This document shows, piece by piece, positions 19,047 through 27,721 of a stretch of DNA of 64,000 bases. A program made the translations under genes and the position numbers. The stretch is from contig RSEH01000028.1 of the NCBI GenBank assembly GCA_006503475.1, positions 124,001-188,000 on the forward strand, in the 5' to 3' direction. The stretch is from Stentor roeselii (Eukaryota > Ciliophora > Heterotrichea > Heterotrichida > Stentoridae). The notes under the pieces are model-generated. The model saw nothing but the letters and a program-made list of their open reading frames with translations. It was not told where the DNA came from and did no database searches. Every line of letters starts with the position of its first letter. Position 1 is the first letter of the stretch.

Positions 19047-19901
19047 CTATTCTTTGAAGGGGTTCCTTGCAAGTTTTTTCACTTTTTGATAAGCAGAGGT
19101 CCTCCAACAAATGACTTCCTCGACTTCTGCTCGTCTCCAAAGGATTCGCGCGTGTCTCCACCTCAAACATCTTCCGAGGCCCAGGGGAAAGGGAGGACGG
19201 ATCAACTTGCTTTTATCAAGCTTTTTTTCAAAGATATTCGAACATTGAACTGCGAGTTTATGAATTTGGTGAAAAGGATCATTATAAATCGCAGCGTTCA
19301 TGAAAACTCTTCGGATGTCTTGCACGAAGTCTTCTACGTTTGAGTTGTAAAAACCTTCGTGTAGTCTTTTTCGCGCTGTTCCGATGTCCATTGGGTTTTT
19401 TACTATTTGTGGGTAGTCAGGGATGTTTAGGGTAACTGGGTCCACAGGTTCTTCAAATGGCCAAATAAGTCTAGGGTTCTTAAACAAAACATGCAGAAGC
19501 CTCTTAGCATCTTCAATTTCAGGCACTAAAGGAGGTGGTTCAGGACGTTTCTTCTTAACAATAACCTGCGAATAATCTTCAAATTCCGACTCCTCATCAA
19601 CTTTCACCTTTTCACTAACTTTAGAAGGTGACTCTTGTTTAGGCAGTTCAGGTTCTTCAGGTACTTTAAAATAAGTCCATCCTTTTTCCAGTTCTTTTTC
19701 ATAATCATTCATAATCCATCCTCGAGCTTCATAGTTCGATTCTTTACAAATTCTCTTTAAAAGAATTTGCTGAATTTTAACCTGTGTTTCAAGTGATGAC
19801 TGATGAGCCATGGCTTTTGTGAGTTGATTTTTAAGTTGATGGGTTTTTGACTGAAGTGAGTCAAACTTTTCCTTGAGTTGACTGTAGAGGTCTTTGTACA
19901 T
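19047..19901 (-). CDS. Bromodomain protein
   Basis: A protein of about 284 residues. An N-terminal coiled coil (about 1-50, DLYSQLKEKFDSLQSKTHQL) precedes a charged linker and a bromodomain at about 135-245: LLHVLFKNPRLIWPFEEPVD, then PDYPQIVKNPMDIGTARKRL with the ZA loop, and FMNAAIYNDPFHQIHK holding the acetyl-lysine-binding Asn. It probably reads acetylated histones. The start at ATG 19901 (TAATAATGTAC) is preferred to upstream non-ATG codons. After about residue 237 the frame becomes arginine- and tryptophan-rich with unusual codons. Another minus-strand frame reads GGDTRESFGDEQKSRKSFVG then GPLLIKK and a TGA near 19089, so a frameshift or sequence error near 19120-19200 is possible. Confidence 0.82.
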   Translation of the reverse strand: MYKDLYSQLKEKFDSLQSKTHQLKNQLTKAMAHQSSLETQVKIQQILLKRICKESNYEARGWIMNDYEKELEKGWTYFKVPEEPELPKQESPSKVSEKVKVDEESEFEDYSQVIVKKKRPEPPPLVPEIEDAKRLLHVLFKNPRLIWPFEEPVDPVTLNIPDYPQIVKNPMDIGTARKRLHEGFYNSNVEDFVQDIRRVFMNAAIYNDPFHQIHKLAVQCSNIFEKKLDKSKLIRPPFPLGLGRCLRWRHARILWRRAEVEEVICWRTSAYQKVKKLARNPFKE

Positions 19902-19926
19902 TATTAGATTTGATGGGTTCAATGGC

Positions 19927-20922
19927 TTAAGAATGGAGTTGATTAGGGATAAAGTCCTGGTTCTTTGACTTCTGGATTAATTTTGAAAGATCTGAAAGAT
20001 CTGACTGAATTTTTGAGATTGTTAAAGAAATCTCTTTGTCGTTTATTTCGTCTTCTTCGACTTTTTTCGAGTTTTTTTTCTTCCTGCTTTGTTTTAAGAT
20101 GGGTCGAGGGGAATGGGTTTTTAGGCTTTTTGTTGAGAAAGCGGAAGGATTTGATATCAGGTTTGAAGAATTTCTGGATTTTGAGGATTTACGAGATTTT
20201 GAAGGAGTTTTTGAGGATTGAAGAGAAGAAGAAGAGAGGTTGGAGTATTTTGACTGGAGTTCTTGAAGTTTTAACTCAGTTCCTCGAATATGGCTCTTGA
20301 TGCTTTGGTTTTCTTCTCTGATGTCTTGAGTGGATTGGCAGATCTCAGCAGTCTTCAGTTCTTGACTAAGTTGAAACGATTTTTTTCTTTCAGACTCGAG
20401 TTCTTCCTGAAGAAAACTCTTCTGTTCTAACAGTTTATCTTTTTCCAGCTTTTTTGCTACTTCAACAAGTCTTTGATCTGATGCTTCTCGTCGTAAATCG
20501 TTTAGTTTTTTTCTCAGTCCGATGTTTTCTGCGGAAAGAAAAGCGAAGTCTTGGTTTTGCTTGGATTTCAACTCGTTTTTTAAAGATTTTACTTGATTTT
20601 CGGCTGATTTTAAGGATAAAGAAACCTCGTTTATTTCTTCTGATGTGTTTCTTTCGAGACGGATTAGATTTGTCAACTTTTCAGTGAAGATTTGGTTTTT
20701 GTATTGATATTCGTCTAAAGCTTTTTGAGTATTTTGGAGGAGGGTGTAAAGTTCTTCGTTTTCATGCTCTAGGTGGATTAGGTTTGAGTCGAGGATTCGT
20801 AGTTCTTCGTAACGGCTTCTTTCTAGCTTTAGGTCTGAGGTGATTGAATCTGGAAGGATGCTGTATTGCTTGTACTGACTTGCTGAATTACTTGACTTTA
20901 GTTGGGAGTGTGAAGGGTACAT
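19927..20922 (-). CDS. Coiled-coil protein, unknown function
   Basis: A 331-residue protein without recognised domain. Residues about 30-225 are continuous heptad-rich helix (ELRILDSNLIHLEHENEELY, then LLQNTQKALDEYQYKNQIF, and later SLKSAENQVKSLKNELKSKQ). Residues about 225-290 are a Ser/Lys-rich basic segment with many SK and RK pairs, probably disordered and phosphorylated. A final short helical segment (ISLTISKIQSDLSDLSKLIQ) follows. There is no membrane segment. The layout would suit a centriolar, basal-body or cortical filament component, but no family motif is visible. It stands 25 nt upstream of the bromodomain gene on the same strand. Confidence 0.8.
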   Translation of the reverse strand: MYPSHSQLKSSNSASQYKQYSILPDSITSDLKLERSRYEELRILDSNLIHLEHENEELYTLLQNTQKALDEYQYKNQIFTEKLTNLIRLERNTSEEINEVSLSLKSAENQVKSLKNELKSKQNQDFAFLSAENIGLRKKLNDLRREASDQRLVEVAKKLEKDKLLEQKSFLQEELESERKKSFQLSQELKTAEICQSTQDIREENQSIKSHIRGTELKLQELQSKYSNLSSSSLQSSKTPSKSRKSSKSRNSSNLISNPSAFSTKSLKTHSPRPILKQSRKKKNSKKVEEDEINDKEISLTISKIQSDLSDLSKLIQKSKNQDFIPNQLHS

Positions 20923-21325
20923 TTAAGTTATGATTAATTAATGCTTTCAAGCTCAAAAAAGATAAATAAACCTTCTTCAAATTTGAGAGTTGATAAGATG
21001 CCTGATTTTTTATTAGCCTCGTTTATTATTGAACAAAATTATGATCTAATGTTTAATAAATCATTTTCTCATATTAATAAAAATTTGACATAAAATACTC
21101 CACAAGTTAAATATTCACTAATCGATAAATCTCCTCATTTTTATCCAAAACTATAAATTTAATAAAAAAATCAACGATTTCTAGTGTATAATCGATAATA
21201 AGGTCCTTATTATTTATAGTTAAAATGTTTCGAAAGATAAAAAATCTTCTAACATTCTCAAATATTTATGATAAAAGATCTATGATCTATGAATATCAAC
21301 ATCTATTAATAAAACTACCGAAAAC
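20923..21325. other. 403-nt AT-rich spacer
   Basis: Nothing codable is seen. It lies between two same-strand genes and is dominated by A/T runs. The start of the coiled-coil gene is preceded by TTAATCATAACTTAA on the minus strand. Confidence 0.5.
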
Positions 21326-23557
21326 TCAATTAGTCCAAGTCATTCTTTTCTTAACACTCGATCCTCTGCGAGGTAAATAAATGACATCAAAATCCTTCGC
21401 CATATGGTTAACATCATCAATATACTCATGAATATTACAAGGTGTAGGCAAGACCCTCAAACCTGATTGTCTTCGACTTTCCATTCCTGTAACCTGAAAA
21501 TTATTAAAACCTGAAGTTTTCCAAAATTCTCTCTTCACAGAAACAGTTCTTTTTCCCTTTCTCTTCGAATTTTTAACAAAACTTTCCCATTTTCTGCTTA
21601 AAACTTACATAAAACCTGAAGCTATTTTCCTTAATCTTTTTTTACTCAAAACATTTTCCATTTTGATTTTCCTCAAATTTTCTTTGTATTCATTTTGCTT
21701 TGCATACGAAATAACCGAAAACCAAACAATCGGTTTTACTATCATTTTCCCTCGTTTTTCAATTTTTTCTAAAGTTTTTTTCAAGGTTTCTGAAGATTTT
21801 TTCAATTGAAAAAATTTGAAAATTTTAGAAAATGAGTAGTTTTTTAATGGGTTTAAATTTTTTTGAAGGGTTTTTAAGATTTTTTGAGATAATCTTCGAT
21901 ACTTGAGTTGCTTTAGTTTCTGTATTTGGATTAAACTTGACTTGATACTTGTGAAGGTCTTGCAAAGCACTAAAAATCGCTTTGTTTCTAACACCCTGAA
22001 AATAGACCTTAGACCTTTTTTGTATTGAATACTTGAAGGATGGAGATCTTTTGACTCAATTATTGACAAAAATCCAAAAAGCTTCAGTTTTAAGCAAATT
22101 GTTCGGAGAATGTCTAAACTTTGAAGAAGTTTTTCAGGTCTTTCCGGGTCTATTTTTTTTGCTTCAGGTTTTTGTGCCCTAAGTACAGGTTTTTTGTTAG
22201 TTTTTATGATTTTCGTAATTTTTGGACGTTGCTGAGCAGTTTGAATGATTTTTTCAAAGGCGTGTTTTTGATTAAGGTTCGATTTTTTAAAAAACTGAAA
22301 ATCTAAAAATTCAAAAACAGATTTACTTGCTTTTACCTTTACTCTTTTTTTCACTTCCTCAACATTTTCTCTCAACCTTCGAAAGACGATATCTTTCACC
22401 GTACCCAAATTTTTAATTAAAAATTTTGCAAGGTTTTCAATTTTTTTCTTTTTAAAAACAGGTCTCATAGCCCAAAAGTCTTCTTTTTTCTGAACTTTTT
22501 GACTTTCCTCATCAAATCCTTCGAATTTTCCTGTTTTATCATCGAAACCTTCAACTTCAGTTTTAAAATTCTCTTGAATTTCAATAACATCAGAACTTTC
22601 ACTACCTTCTTCACTTTCAGTGCTTTTCAAAATTCGAAAAACCGAAGGTTTTTTAACATCACCTAAAGTTTTTCTTCGTATTTCAGATATTTTCGCCAAT
22701 ACGAAAGGATTTTCGTATTCAGGAGAAATCTTTAAAGACCTTCGAGGTAAGTCTGGACTTAAAAAGCGACTCGGGTGCCTCTTTCGCCAAAGCTCCTGGT
22801 CTTTCAGGTCGAAACTTTTCCTTCTTATGAAAAGATCGCGACTTGAAGGAAGATTATTCGAGTTTTTCAGGCCATTTGAAGAGAAAAACGATGATTTCAT
22901 CTTTTTGGAATAATTTAATATTAGGTCAAAAGAAATCTTGTAAAATTTTGAAATGATTTTTGAAAAAAGTACTTTGAGAAGTAAAAAACTCTCAAAAAAT
23001 CGAAGATTTTTTGATTTCAAAGACCTGAAATAGCTGTGAATCTTCTGAAGAATTATTGAGACTACCTTTTGAATCGATTTTTTTCGATATGAGATGATTT
23101 TCGGGTCTTGAACTTCACCGAATAGAAAATCTGAGAAAGAAGGACTTTCAAGTTCAGCTCCTTTATTTCTCAAAATTTCTGAAGTCTTTAAAGAAAGTTT
23201 GACTTTTCTTTCATTCTTTTCATATTTTTTATCTAGTTTTTCCAACGATTTTCTGCAACTTAAAGCTCTTTTTTTACGAGAAGGTGATAAACTTCGCATA
23301 AATTCCTTGAAAACTCCTCGAATCATGTGAAAAGAATATTTCATCAAATGTGCAAATCGACGATCGAAGACAAGTTTAAGAGTCAAGAACATCCTCAAAG
23401 GCCTAGGCTTAAAAGAGCTTCTTCTTGAACCTTTTTGAACATTTTTTCTAATTCTTTCGTTCTGAAGAGATTCAGGCCATTTAGTGACTATTTCTTCAGG
23501 ATTTCTCAAATCATTTTCAGTTTCTTGCGTTTCAGCACTGGAACTGGCTCTTGCCAT
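21326..23557 (-). CDS. Very basic Lys/Phe/Arg-rich protein, unknown function
   Basis: A 738-residue protein (exons 23557-21609 and 21593-21326) that I do not recognise. It is strongly basic throughout, with repeated short helices rich in Lys, Phe, Ser and Leu (KIHSYFRSLKSKNLRFFESF, later KFFQLKKSSETLKKTLEKI). One more acidic stretch (about 315-355, KSTESEEGSESSDVIEIQEN) interrupts it. The final exon is less extreme and carries VLPTPCNIHEYIDDVNHMAK and DFDVIYLPRRGSSVKKR. The start at MARASSSAETQETEND is preferred over an in-frame ATG 54 codons upstream, because that extension is Phe-rich, low-complexity and looks like translated AT-rich leader. It is one of two genes here ending in TGA. It may be a structural or RNA-binding protein; that is a guess. 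Confidence 0.75.
21594..21608 (-). other. 15-nt intron, phase 2
   Basis: Sense sequence GTAAGTTTTAAGCAG. It joins KRLRKIASGF to IKWESFVKNSKRKGKR; without splicing the first frame stops within the intron. Confidence 0.92.
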
Positions 23558-23759
23558 AGTATTTATTATAAATCGTTGACTCAAAACTATTTTAATTACC
23601 AAAACATCTAAAACGATGAAAAATTTTCTCAGAAGTCCAAAATCAAAAAATCTAAAAACCTCGAAAAAACCGAAAAAACATCGAAAACCGAAAAAACTAT
23701 GAAAATGACGAAAAAACATCTAAAACTTATAAGTGAGTTAATCGAATTCTCTAAATTAA

Positions 23760-25352
23760 CTACTCAGAGCCTCCCAAAGGTTGATTTTCTCCAAATATTA
23801 CATTGTAAGCTGACGGTGAGCGATAGCTGAGCTTTCCAGCTGCTGGGATTCTCTGCGTCCATTGAGGTGGTAAAGTTTTATAATTCTTGGGGTTGAGTTC
23901 TTGAGGCGGGATTTCTCCTAAAGAGTAAGGAGGCTTCAACACATCCTCATTATAAAGACAGTCCCTGCACCTGACACAGTACTTATAAGGCTCAACGATT
24001 TGATTTTTCTTGTCAACTGTGACTTTACCTGTCATGTCTTGATATGAGGTCCTTACTAATTTTCCGAAGTTTTGCTGATTGCATTCGAAGCAGTCTTCAG
24101 CTTGGACACTAGCGTCTTGTGACTTGTCTTCATATCTATCCTCATGTCTTTGCCCTTCAAAATGATTTTCATCTTCAGTTTTATCCGTAACTTGTTTTTC
24201 ATCTTCATTTAACCCTTTTCCAAGTGACTGCTTCGGCAGGCTTATTCTCGAATTTCTTTCTTTTTGACCCATATCTTTATTATCAGATAATATTTTTAAG
24301 TCCTTTGCAGATTTTCCATCATTTTGATCAAGATCCTGACTTTTAACATTTTTATTTTTTCCATTAGCCTCCGAGTTTCCATTATTCACAATTTTTTTCC
24401 CTGTGATCTGAGAAGGTTTTGATTTTTCATTAACCTGCTCATCATCAGAGCCTTTAGGAGTGTTATGTTCAGACTTAAAAAGTTTTTCTTCTAAAAGGTT
24501 AGGCTTAATGATTTCTTTGCTAACTTTCGATTTGTTCTTAGGCAGAATGAGTGACCTTTGTTTAAGTTTTTCAACTTCTTCAGGAGGAAGCCGGTCCTCA
24601 TCTCTGCATTTTCTTGGAACGACCTGAGGTTTAGATGATTTTTGAAGAGCTTTAGTCTCAGCGATTTCGTAAACTTGTTGAGTCTCAGGATTATTCGCAC
24701 CTTCATGAGGTGCAATGTTGTGAGTTTTCATGTAATCTCCGTACATGAGTCCTCCATATGTTGGGTTAACGTTTCCCATTCCGTAATTTCCGAAGATTGG
24801 CTTACCGAAGTAAGTCTTGAAAGCTGAATTCGGAAGCCAACGAGTTGTTTGATTCAGTTTTTTTAGTCTTTCAGCTTGTCTTTGACTTGCTTTTTTCTCG
24901 GAATTTTCGCCTTTTGGAGTTTTTGACTGGATTTCTCCTTGATTTGACTTTTTGTTGAATTTTGGACTTGAACTGTGATCTCCGGGTTTTGGCTTTCCTG
25001 TGATTTTTACCCCCTTGGCACTGTTTTGAAGTTTTCCGGTCTTTGGACTGAGAGACTTTGGCGGCCTTTCATCTTCGGCGTCGATTGGCTTTGGTTGAAA
25101 AGATGAAAGTGGACGAGGATTGGTTAGAGAGGCTTGCATATAAGATTTAAAAGCATCACGAGCTTCACTAACCCATTCAGAGTTTCTATTCGCAGCTCGT
25201 GGAGGACGTGGGATGTTCTCAGGTTCATTCCAAGCAAGTAGCTCCTTGACAGAAGGTTGATTTTCCCTCTTAATGATTCCAAAAACATCTTCACTTTGAG
25301 ACCCGACTCCTCTGAAAGGGGCGACGTTGACATCAGAGTCAGCAGTTTTCAT
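23760..25352 (-). CDS. Hypothetical Lys/Asn/Ser-rich protein with C-terminal Cys motifs
   Basis: A 530-residue, single-exon protein with no family I know. It has ordered-looking blocks at both ends and a long, hydrophilic, probably disordered middle (about 235-415, rich in K, N, D, S). The N-terminal third has NSEWVSEARDAFKSYMQASL, and residues about 170-215 contain an unusual Gly/Tyr block (FGNYGMGNVNPTYGGLMYGD). The C-terminal 110 residues hold CFEC and CVRCRDC, which could bind one zinc, and end with YKTLPPQWTQRIPAAGKL then SYRSPSAYNVIFGE, a conserved-looking Pro-rich tail. The short repeated turn-rich blocks recall microtubule-associated ciliary proteins, but this is speculation. Its start is 24 nt after the stop of the CCA enzyme gene. 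Confidence 0.78.
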   Translation of the reverse strand: MKTADSDVNVAPFRGVGSQSEDVFGIIKRENQPSVKELLAWNEPENIPRPPRAANRNSEWVSEARDAFKSYMQASLTNPRPLSSFQPKPIDAEDERPPKSLSPKTGKLQNSAKGVKITGKPKPGDHSSSPKFNKKSNQGEIQSKTPKGENSEKKASQRQAERLKKLNQTTRWLPNSAFKTYFGKPIFGNYGMGNVNPTYGGLMYGDYMKTHNIAPHEGANNPETQQVYEIAETKALQKSSKPQVVPRKCRDEDRLPPEEVEKLKQRSLILPKNKSKVSKEIIKPNLLEEKLFKSEHNTPKGSDDEQVNEKSKPSQITGKKIVNNGNSEANGKNKNVKSQDLDQNDGKSAKDLKILSDNKDMGQKERNSRISLPKQSLGKGLNEDEKQVTDKTEDENHFEGQRHEDRYEDKSQDASVQAEDCFECNQQNFGKLVRTSYQDMTGKVTVDKKNQIVEPYKYCVRCRDCLYNEDVLKPPYSLGEIPPQELNPKNYKTLPPQWTQRIPAAGKLSYRSPSAYNVIFGENQPLGGSE

Positions 25353-25376
25353 TTATTAATGAAAAATATTTGAAAT

Positions 25377-26747
25377 CTAATAAGGCTTGTAAGTCTTTAA
25401 ATAAGCGATTAAGTCGTCTCTTGTAGCTTCTCTGTGCAAGACCTGCCAATTCAAACAAGCCTGAATGTAATTCCCGACACTTTTTCCTTCAACGTTTAAA
25501 AGTTTCTTAATTTCATCTCCCTGAATATGACTTACATTAATCAGAGGTTTTTCCAGCCAAAGAGCTCCAAGTCTATGAAATTCAACAAAAGCTTCCAGTT
25601 CTTGAATACTGTTCAAAGGACTTTCAGAAGAAACATGCGCGGCGATGATTAGAGAAAGTCTCCAGTTTTCTTTTAGTTTACGAAGAAGCTCAGCTAAGAG
25701 AAGGATGTCGAAGTTTTGAAGGACTTGAATCATTTGTTTGCAGGTGGATACTATGTTTGAAATTGAAGCGATTTCTTGATTAGTCATCTTCAGTTCTTCG
25801 CAAACTAATTCTGAGACTTCTACGTCTCTTTTCTTACGTTTTACTTTAAAATCTCCGTCAAGAGAATAGAAAACTAGAAGAGCTGATGAGTAAAGAATCA
25901 GGTTTGAGTCACTTTTTGGACGAGAAATTTTGAACATTAATTCAGCTCCTTTTTCTAAAAGGTTCGGAAAGTCTTCTGGGACGTGGAAAACTATTTGAAG
26001 CAAGTTGAATTGGTGAAGGTATCGAAGACTTTGCATGTGGTTCACTCCTTTTATCATTAAGGAGAACTCTTTGTAAACTCTTTCTCGGCTGATCTTGTGT
26101 TTTAGCATTTGTTGCACTTGGTCGTTTGTTATTGCTGATGAGACTTCTTCTGTCATTGTTAGATTAAATCTTGAGGCGAAGCGAACTGTTCTTAGGACTC
26201 TTAGAGGGTCGTCTAAAAAGGTCGTCATTGGGTTGAGTGGGGTTCGAGCTATACGGTTTGTCAGATCTTGTCGGCCATGAGATGTTAGGTCTTCTATTTT
26301 ACCTTCGTTTATGTTGAAGAACATGCTGTTTATTGTTAGGTCTCGTCTTAATGCGTCTTCTAGAGGGGTTCCTATTTTCTATATGGGGATTACTATTGAT
26401 GGGATTCGAGAGTCTGCTGTATAGTCTTCAGCTCTCAAATTAACAAAATCAAGTTCAATTCCTTTAAACCTAACACAAGCAGTTTCCAGATGTTTGCTAG
26501 CATCCGGGTTAGCTTTAATCTTTCCAATAGAGCTCGCTCCAGCACTGGCACTAAACAAATTAGCAAAGCATTCCCCAGTCATATCATCCAAAGAAATATC
26601 AATATCATGACTTTCAAGTCCCAAAAGTTTATCCCTGACCCACCCTCCAGCAACTCTCAGAGTAGTCTTCAAAGAATGTTCATTTAAAGTTTTTTTCAAT
26701 GTCTCAAAAAGTTCTATTTCCAACTCATTCAACTGAATTTCCTGCAT
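25377..26747 (-). CDS. CCA-adding enzyme (tRNA nucleotidyltransferase)
   Basis: A 451-residue class II nucleotidyltransferase (exons 26747-26394 and 26378-25377) that builds and repairs the CCA end of tRNAs. It shows RVAGGWVRDKLLG (about 31-43) with the family Gly-Gly/Arg-Asp motif, then HDIDISLDDM with the two metal-binding Asp residues. After splicing, KIGTPLEDALRRDLTINSMF gives motif B, and DDPLRVLRTVRFASRF is the nucleotide-selecting basic block. The helical C-terminal part binds tRNA. The start MQEIQLNE is the first ATG that does not overlap the divergent neighbour; ATTAATG precedes it. The start codon lies 8 nt from that of the plus-strand RING gene. A single gene could serve both cytosolic and mitochondrial tRNAs; no clear targeting peptide is visible. 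Confidence 0.95.
26379..26393 (-). other. 15-nt intron, phase 0
   Basis: Sense sequence GTAATCCCCATATAG. It is the most C-rich of the introns found but still has A at position 10. Its removal restores the conserved KIGTPLEDALRRD segment. Confidence 0.95.
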
Positions 26748-26755
26748 TAATATAA
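26748..26755. promoter_or_regulatory. 8-nt divergent start region (CCA enzyme / RING protein)
   Basis: The minus-strand ATG at 26747 and plus-strand ATG at 26756 are separated by only eight A/T bases. Read on either strand it gives a typical start box (ATTAATG one way, TATAAATG the other). Confidence 0.65.
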
Positions 26756-27721
26756 ATGTCCCAACCTGCACTTTTTATAGAAGAGTCAGCCCATGAAGCC
26801 CTCATGCAACTTTTAAGACTTTTATCAAGCAACCAAGATATCAGGTCATTGACAAGCAACCACCAGTTGATTAAATACAAAGAAGACCTGGCAGATCCTT
26901 TGGAGACTTGTTTCGGAACATCAAGTGAAATTTATGATAATTTTACTAAAGAAGTGACTTGTGAGTGTTGTAAAAAGTACATATGTGACTGGGAACTACC
27001 TTGCAATCATCATTTCTGCCTGGTATGCCTTAAAAAAGAGACAAAAATCCTAAAGGCTACAATCAGCGCGCTTTATGAAGACGCGCAATACTTTCCAAAG
27101 TGCCCGATATGCCAAAAGGTAATAACCCGTCAAGAATGTCAAAGAATATTCAAAGTTGCAAAGGAAAAAAGTCGATTAAAAGAAACAAATAATTTCAAAC
27201 TTTGCCTTTTTTGCAAATTACGTCGTCCTCCTAATAAATTTTTCTACAGTTGTGATGAAATCTGTATATTTTGCGGTTTTCATTTAGTGAAGTTTAATGA
27301 AAGTTGTATTTTTTGTGGAGATAACAGTGTGAAAGAGACTTATGCGAATTATTCTCAGGGTGTTAAGTGCTCAGTTTGCAATCAACACAAGAATATCACG
27401 GAGGATCTTTGCACGGAGATCTGCAAACAAGAGGTTCATTGTTATGAATGCCTGAGACAGGCATGGTCAGAGGGAAAATGTTTAAAATGCGGATTGGACC
27501 TTGACCAGGCAACAATGAACTATCTTCAACAACTCATCTTCACTGAATGCAAAATTTGCCGAAATGCCAGTGAAAGAAATTTCATGATAAAAAAAAATTG
27601 TTGTCAAGAAAACGTTTGTATTTTCTGTCAAAAACAGGAAAATACCTGCTTATACTGCAAACAGAATATTAATAGGTCTGGAATTCGCATGCTGGATAAG
27701 GTTAGGGGTAGTTATAAATGA
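26756..27721 (+). CDS. RING-finger, cysteine-rich protein (putative E3 ubiquitin ligase)
   Basis: A 321-residue protein. The N-terminal 60 residues are helical. A RING-type finger follows: CECC (69-72), Cys77, CNHHFC (83-88), Cys91 and CPIC (116-119), consistent with an E2-binding C3HC4 finger with a longer loop. Beyond it are at least eight further CxxC pairs (for example CLFC, CIFC, CGDN, CSVC, CLKC, CKIC, CIFC, CLYC), enough for several more zinc sites, so the rest of the protein is probably a set of zinc knuckles. A role as ubiquitin ligase is inferred from the RING alone. The stop TGA (27719-27721) overlaps the ATG (27718-27720) of the next gene, and the start lies 8 nt from a divergent one. 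TGA is a rare stop in this window. Confidence 0.85.
   Translation: MSQPALFIEESAHEALMQLLRLLSSNQDIRSLTSNHQLIKYKEDLADPLETCFGTSSEIYDNFTKEVTCECCKKYICDWELPCNHHFCLVCLKKETKILKATISALYEDAQYFPKCPICQKVITRQECQRIFKVAKEKSRLKETNNFKLCLFCKLRRPPNKFFYSCDEICIFCGFHLVKFNESCIFCGDNSVKETYANYSQGVKCSVCNQHKNITEDLCTEICKQEVHCYECLRQAWSEGKCLKCGLDLDQATMNYLQQLIFTECKICRNASERNFMIKKNCCQENVCIFCQKQENTCLYCKQNINRSGIRMLDKVRGSYK

Noticed and set aside
20036-20221. Plus-strand Phe-rich frames opposite the coiled-coil genes (also at 22121 and 54663-55193)
   Set aside because: They are antisense shadows of Lys/Glu-rich codons (AAG and GAA read backwards give CTT and TTC).
23558-23719. 54-codon N-terminal extension of the basic protein (Phe-rich, starting MFFRHFHSFF)
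   Set aside because: Low-complexity translation of AT-rich leader. The ATG at 23557 starts a normal-looking sequence (MARASSSAETQE).
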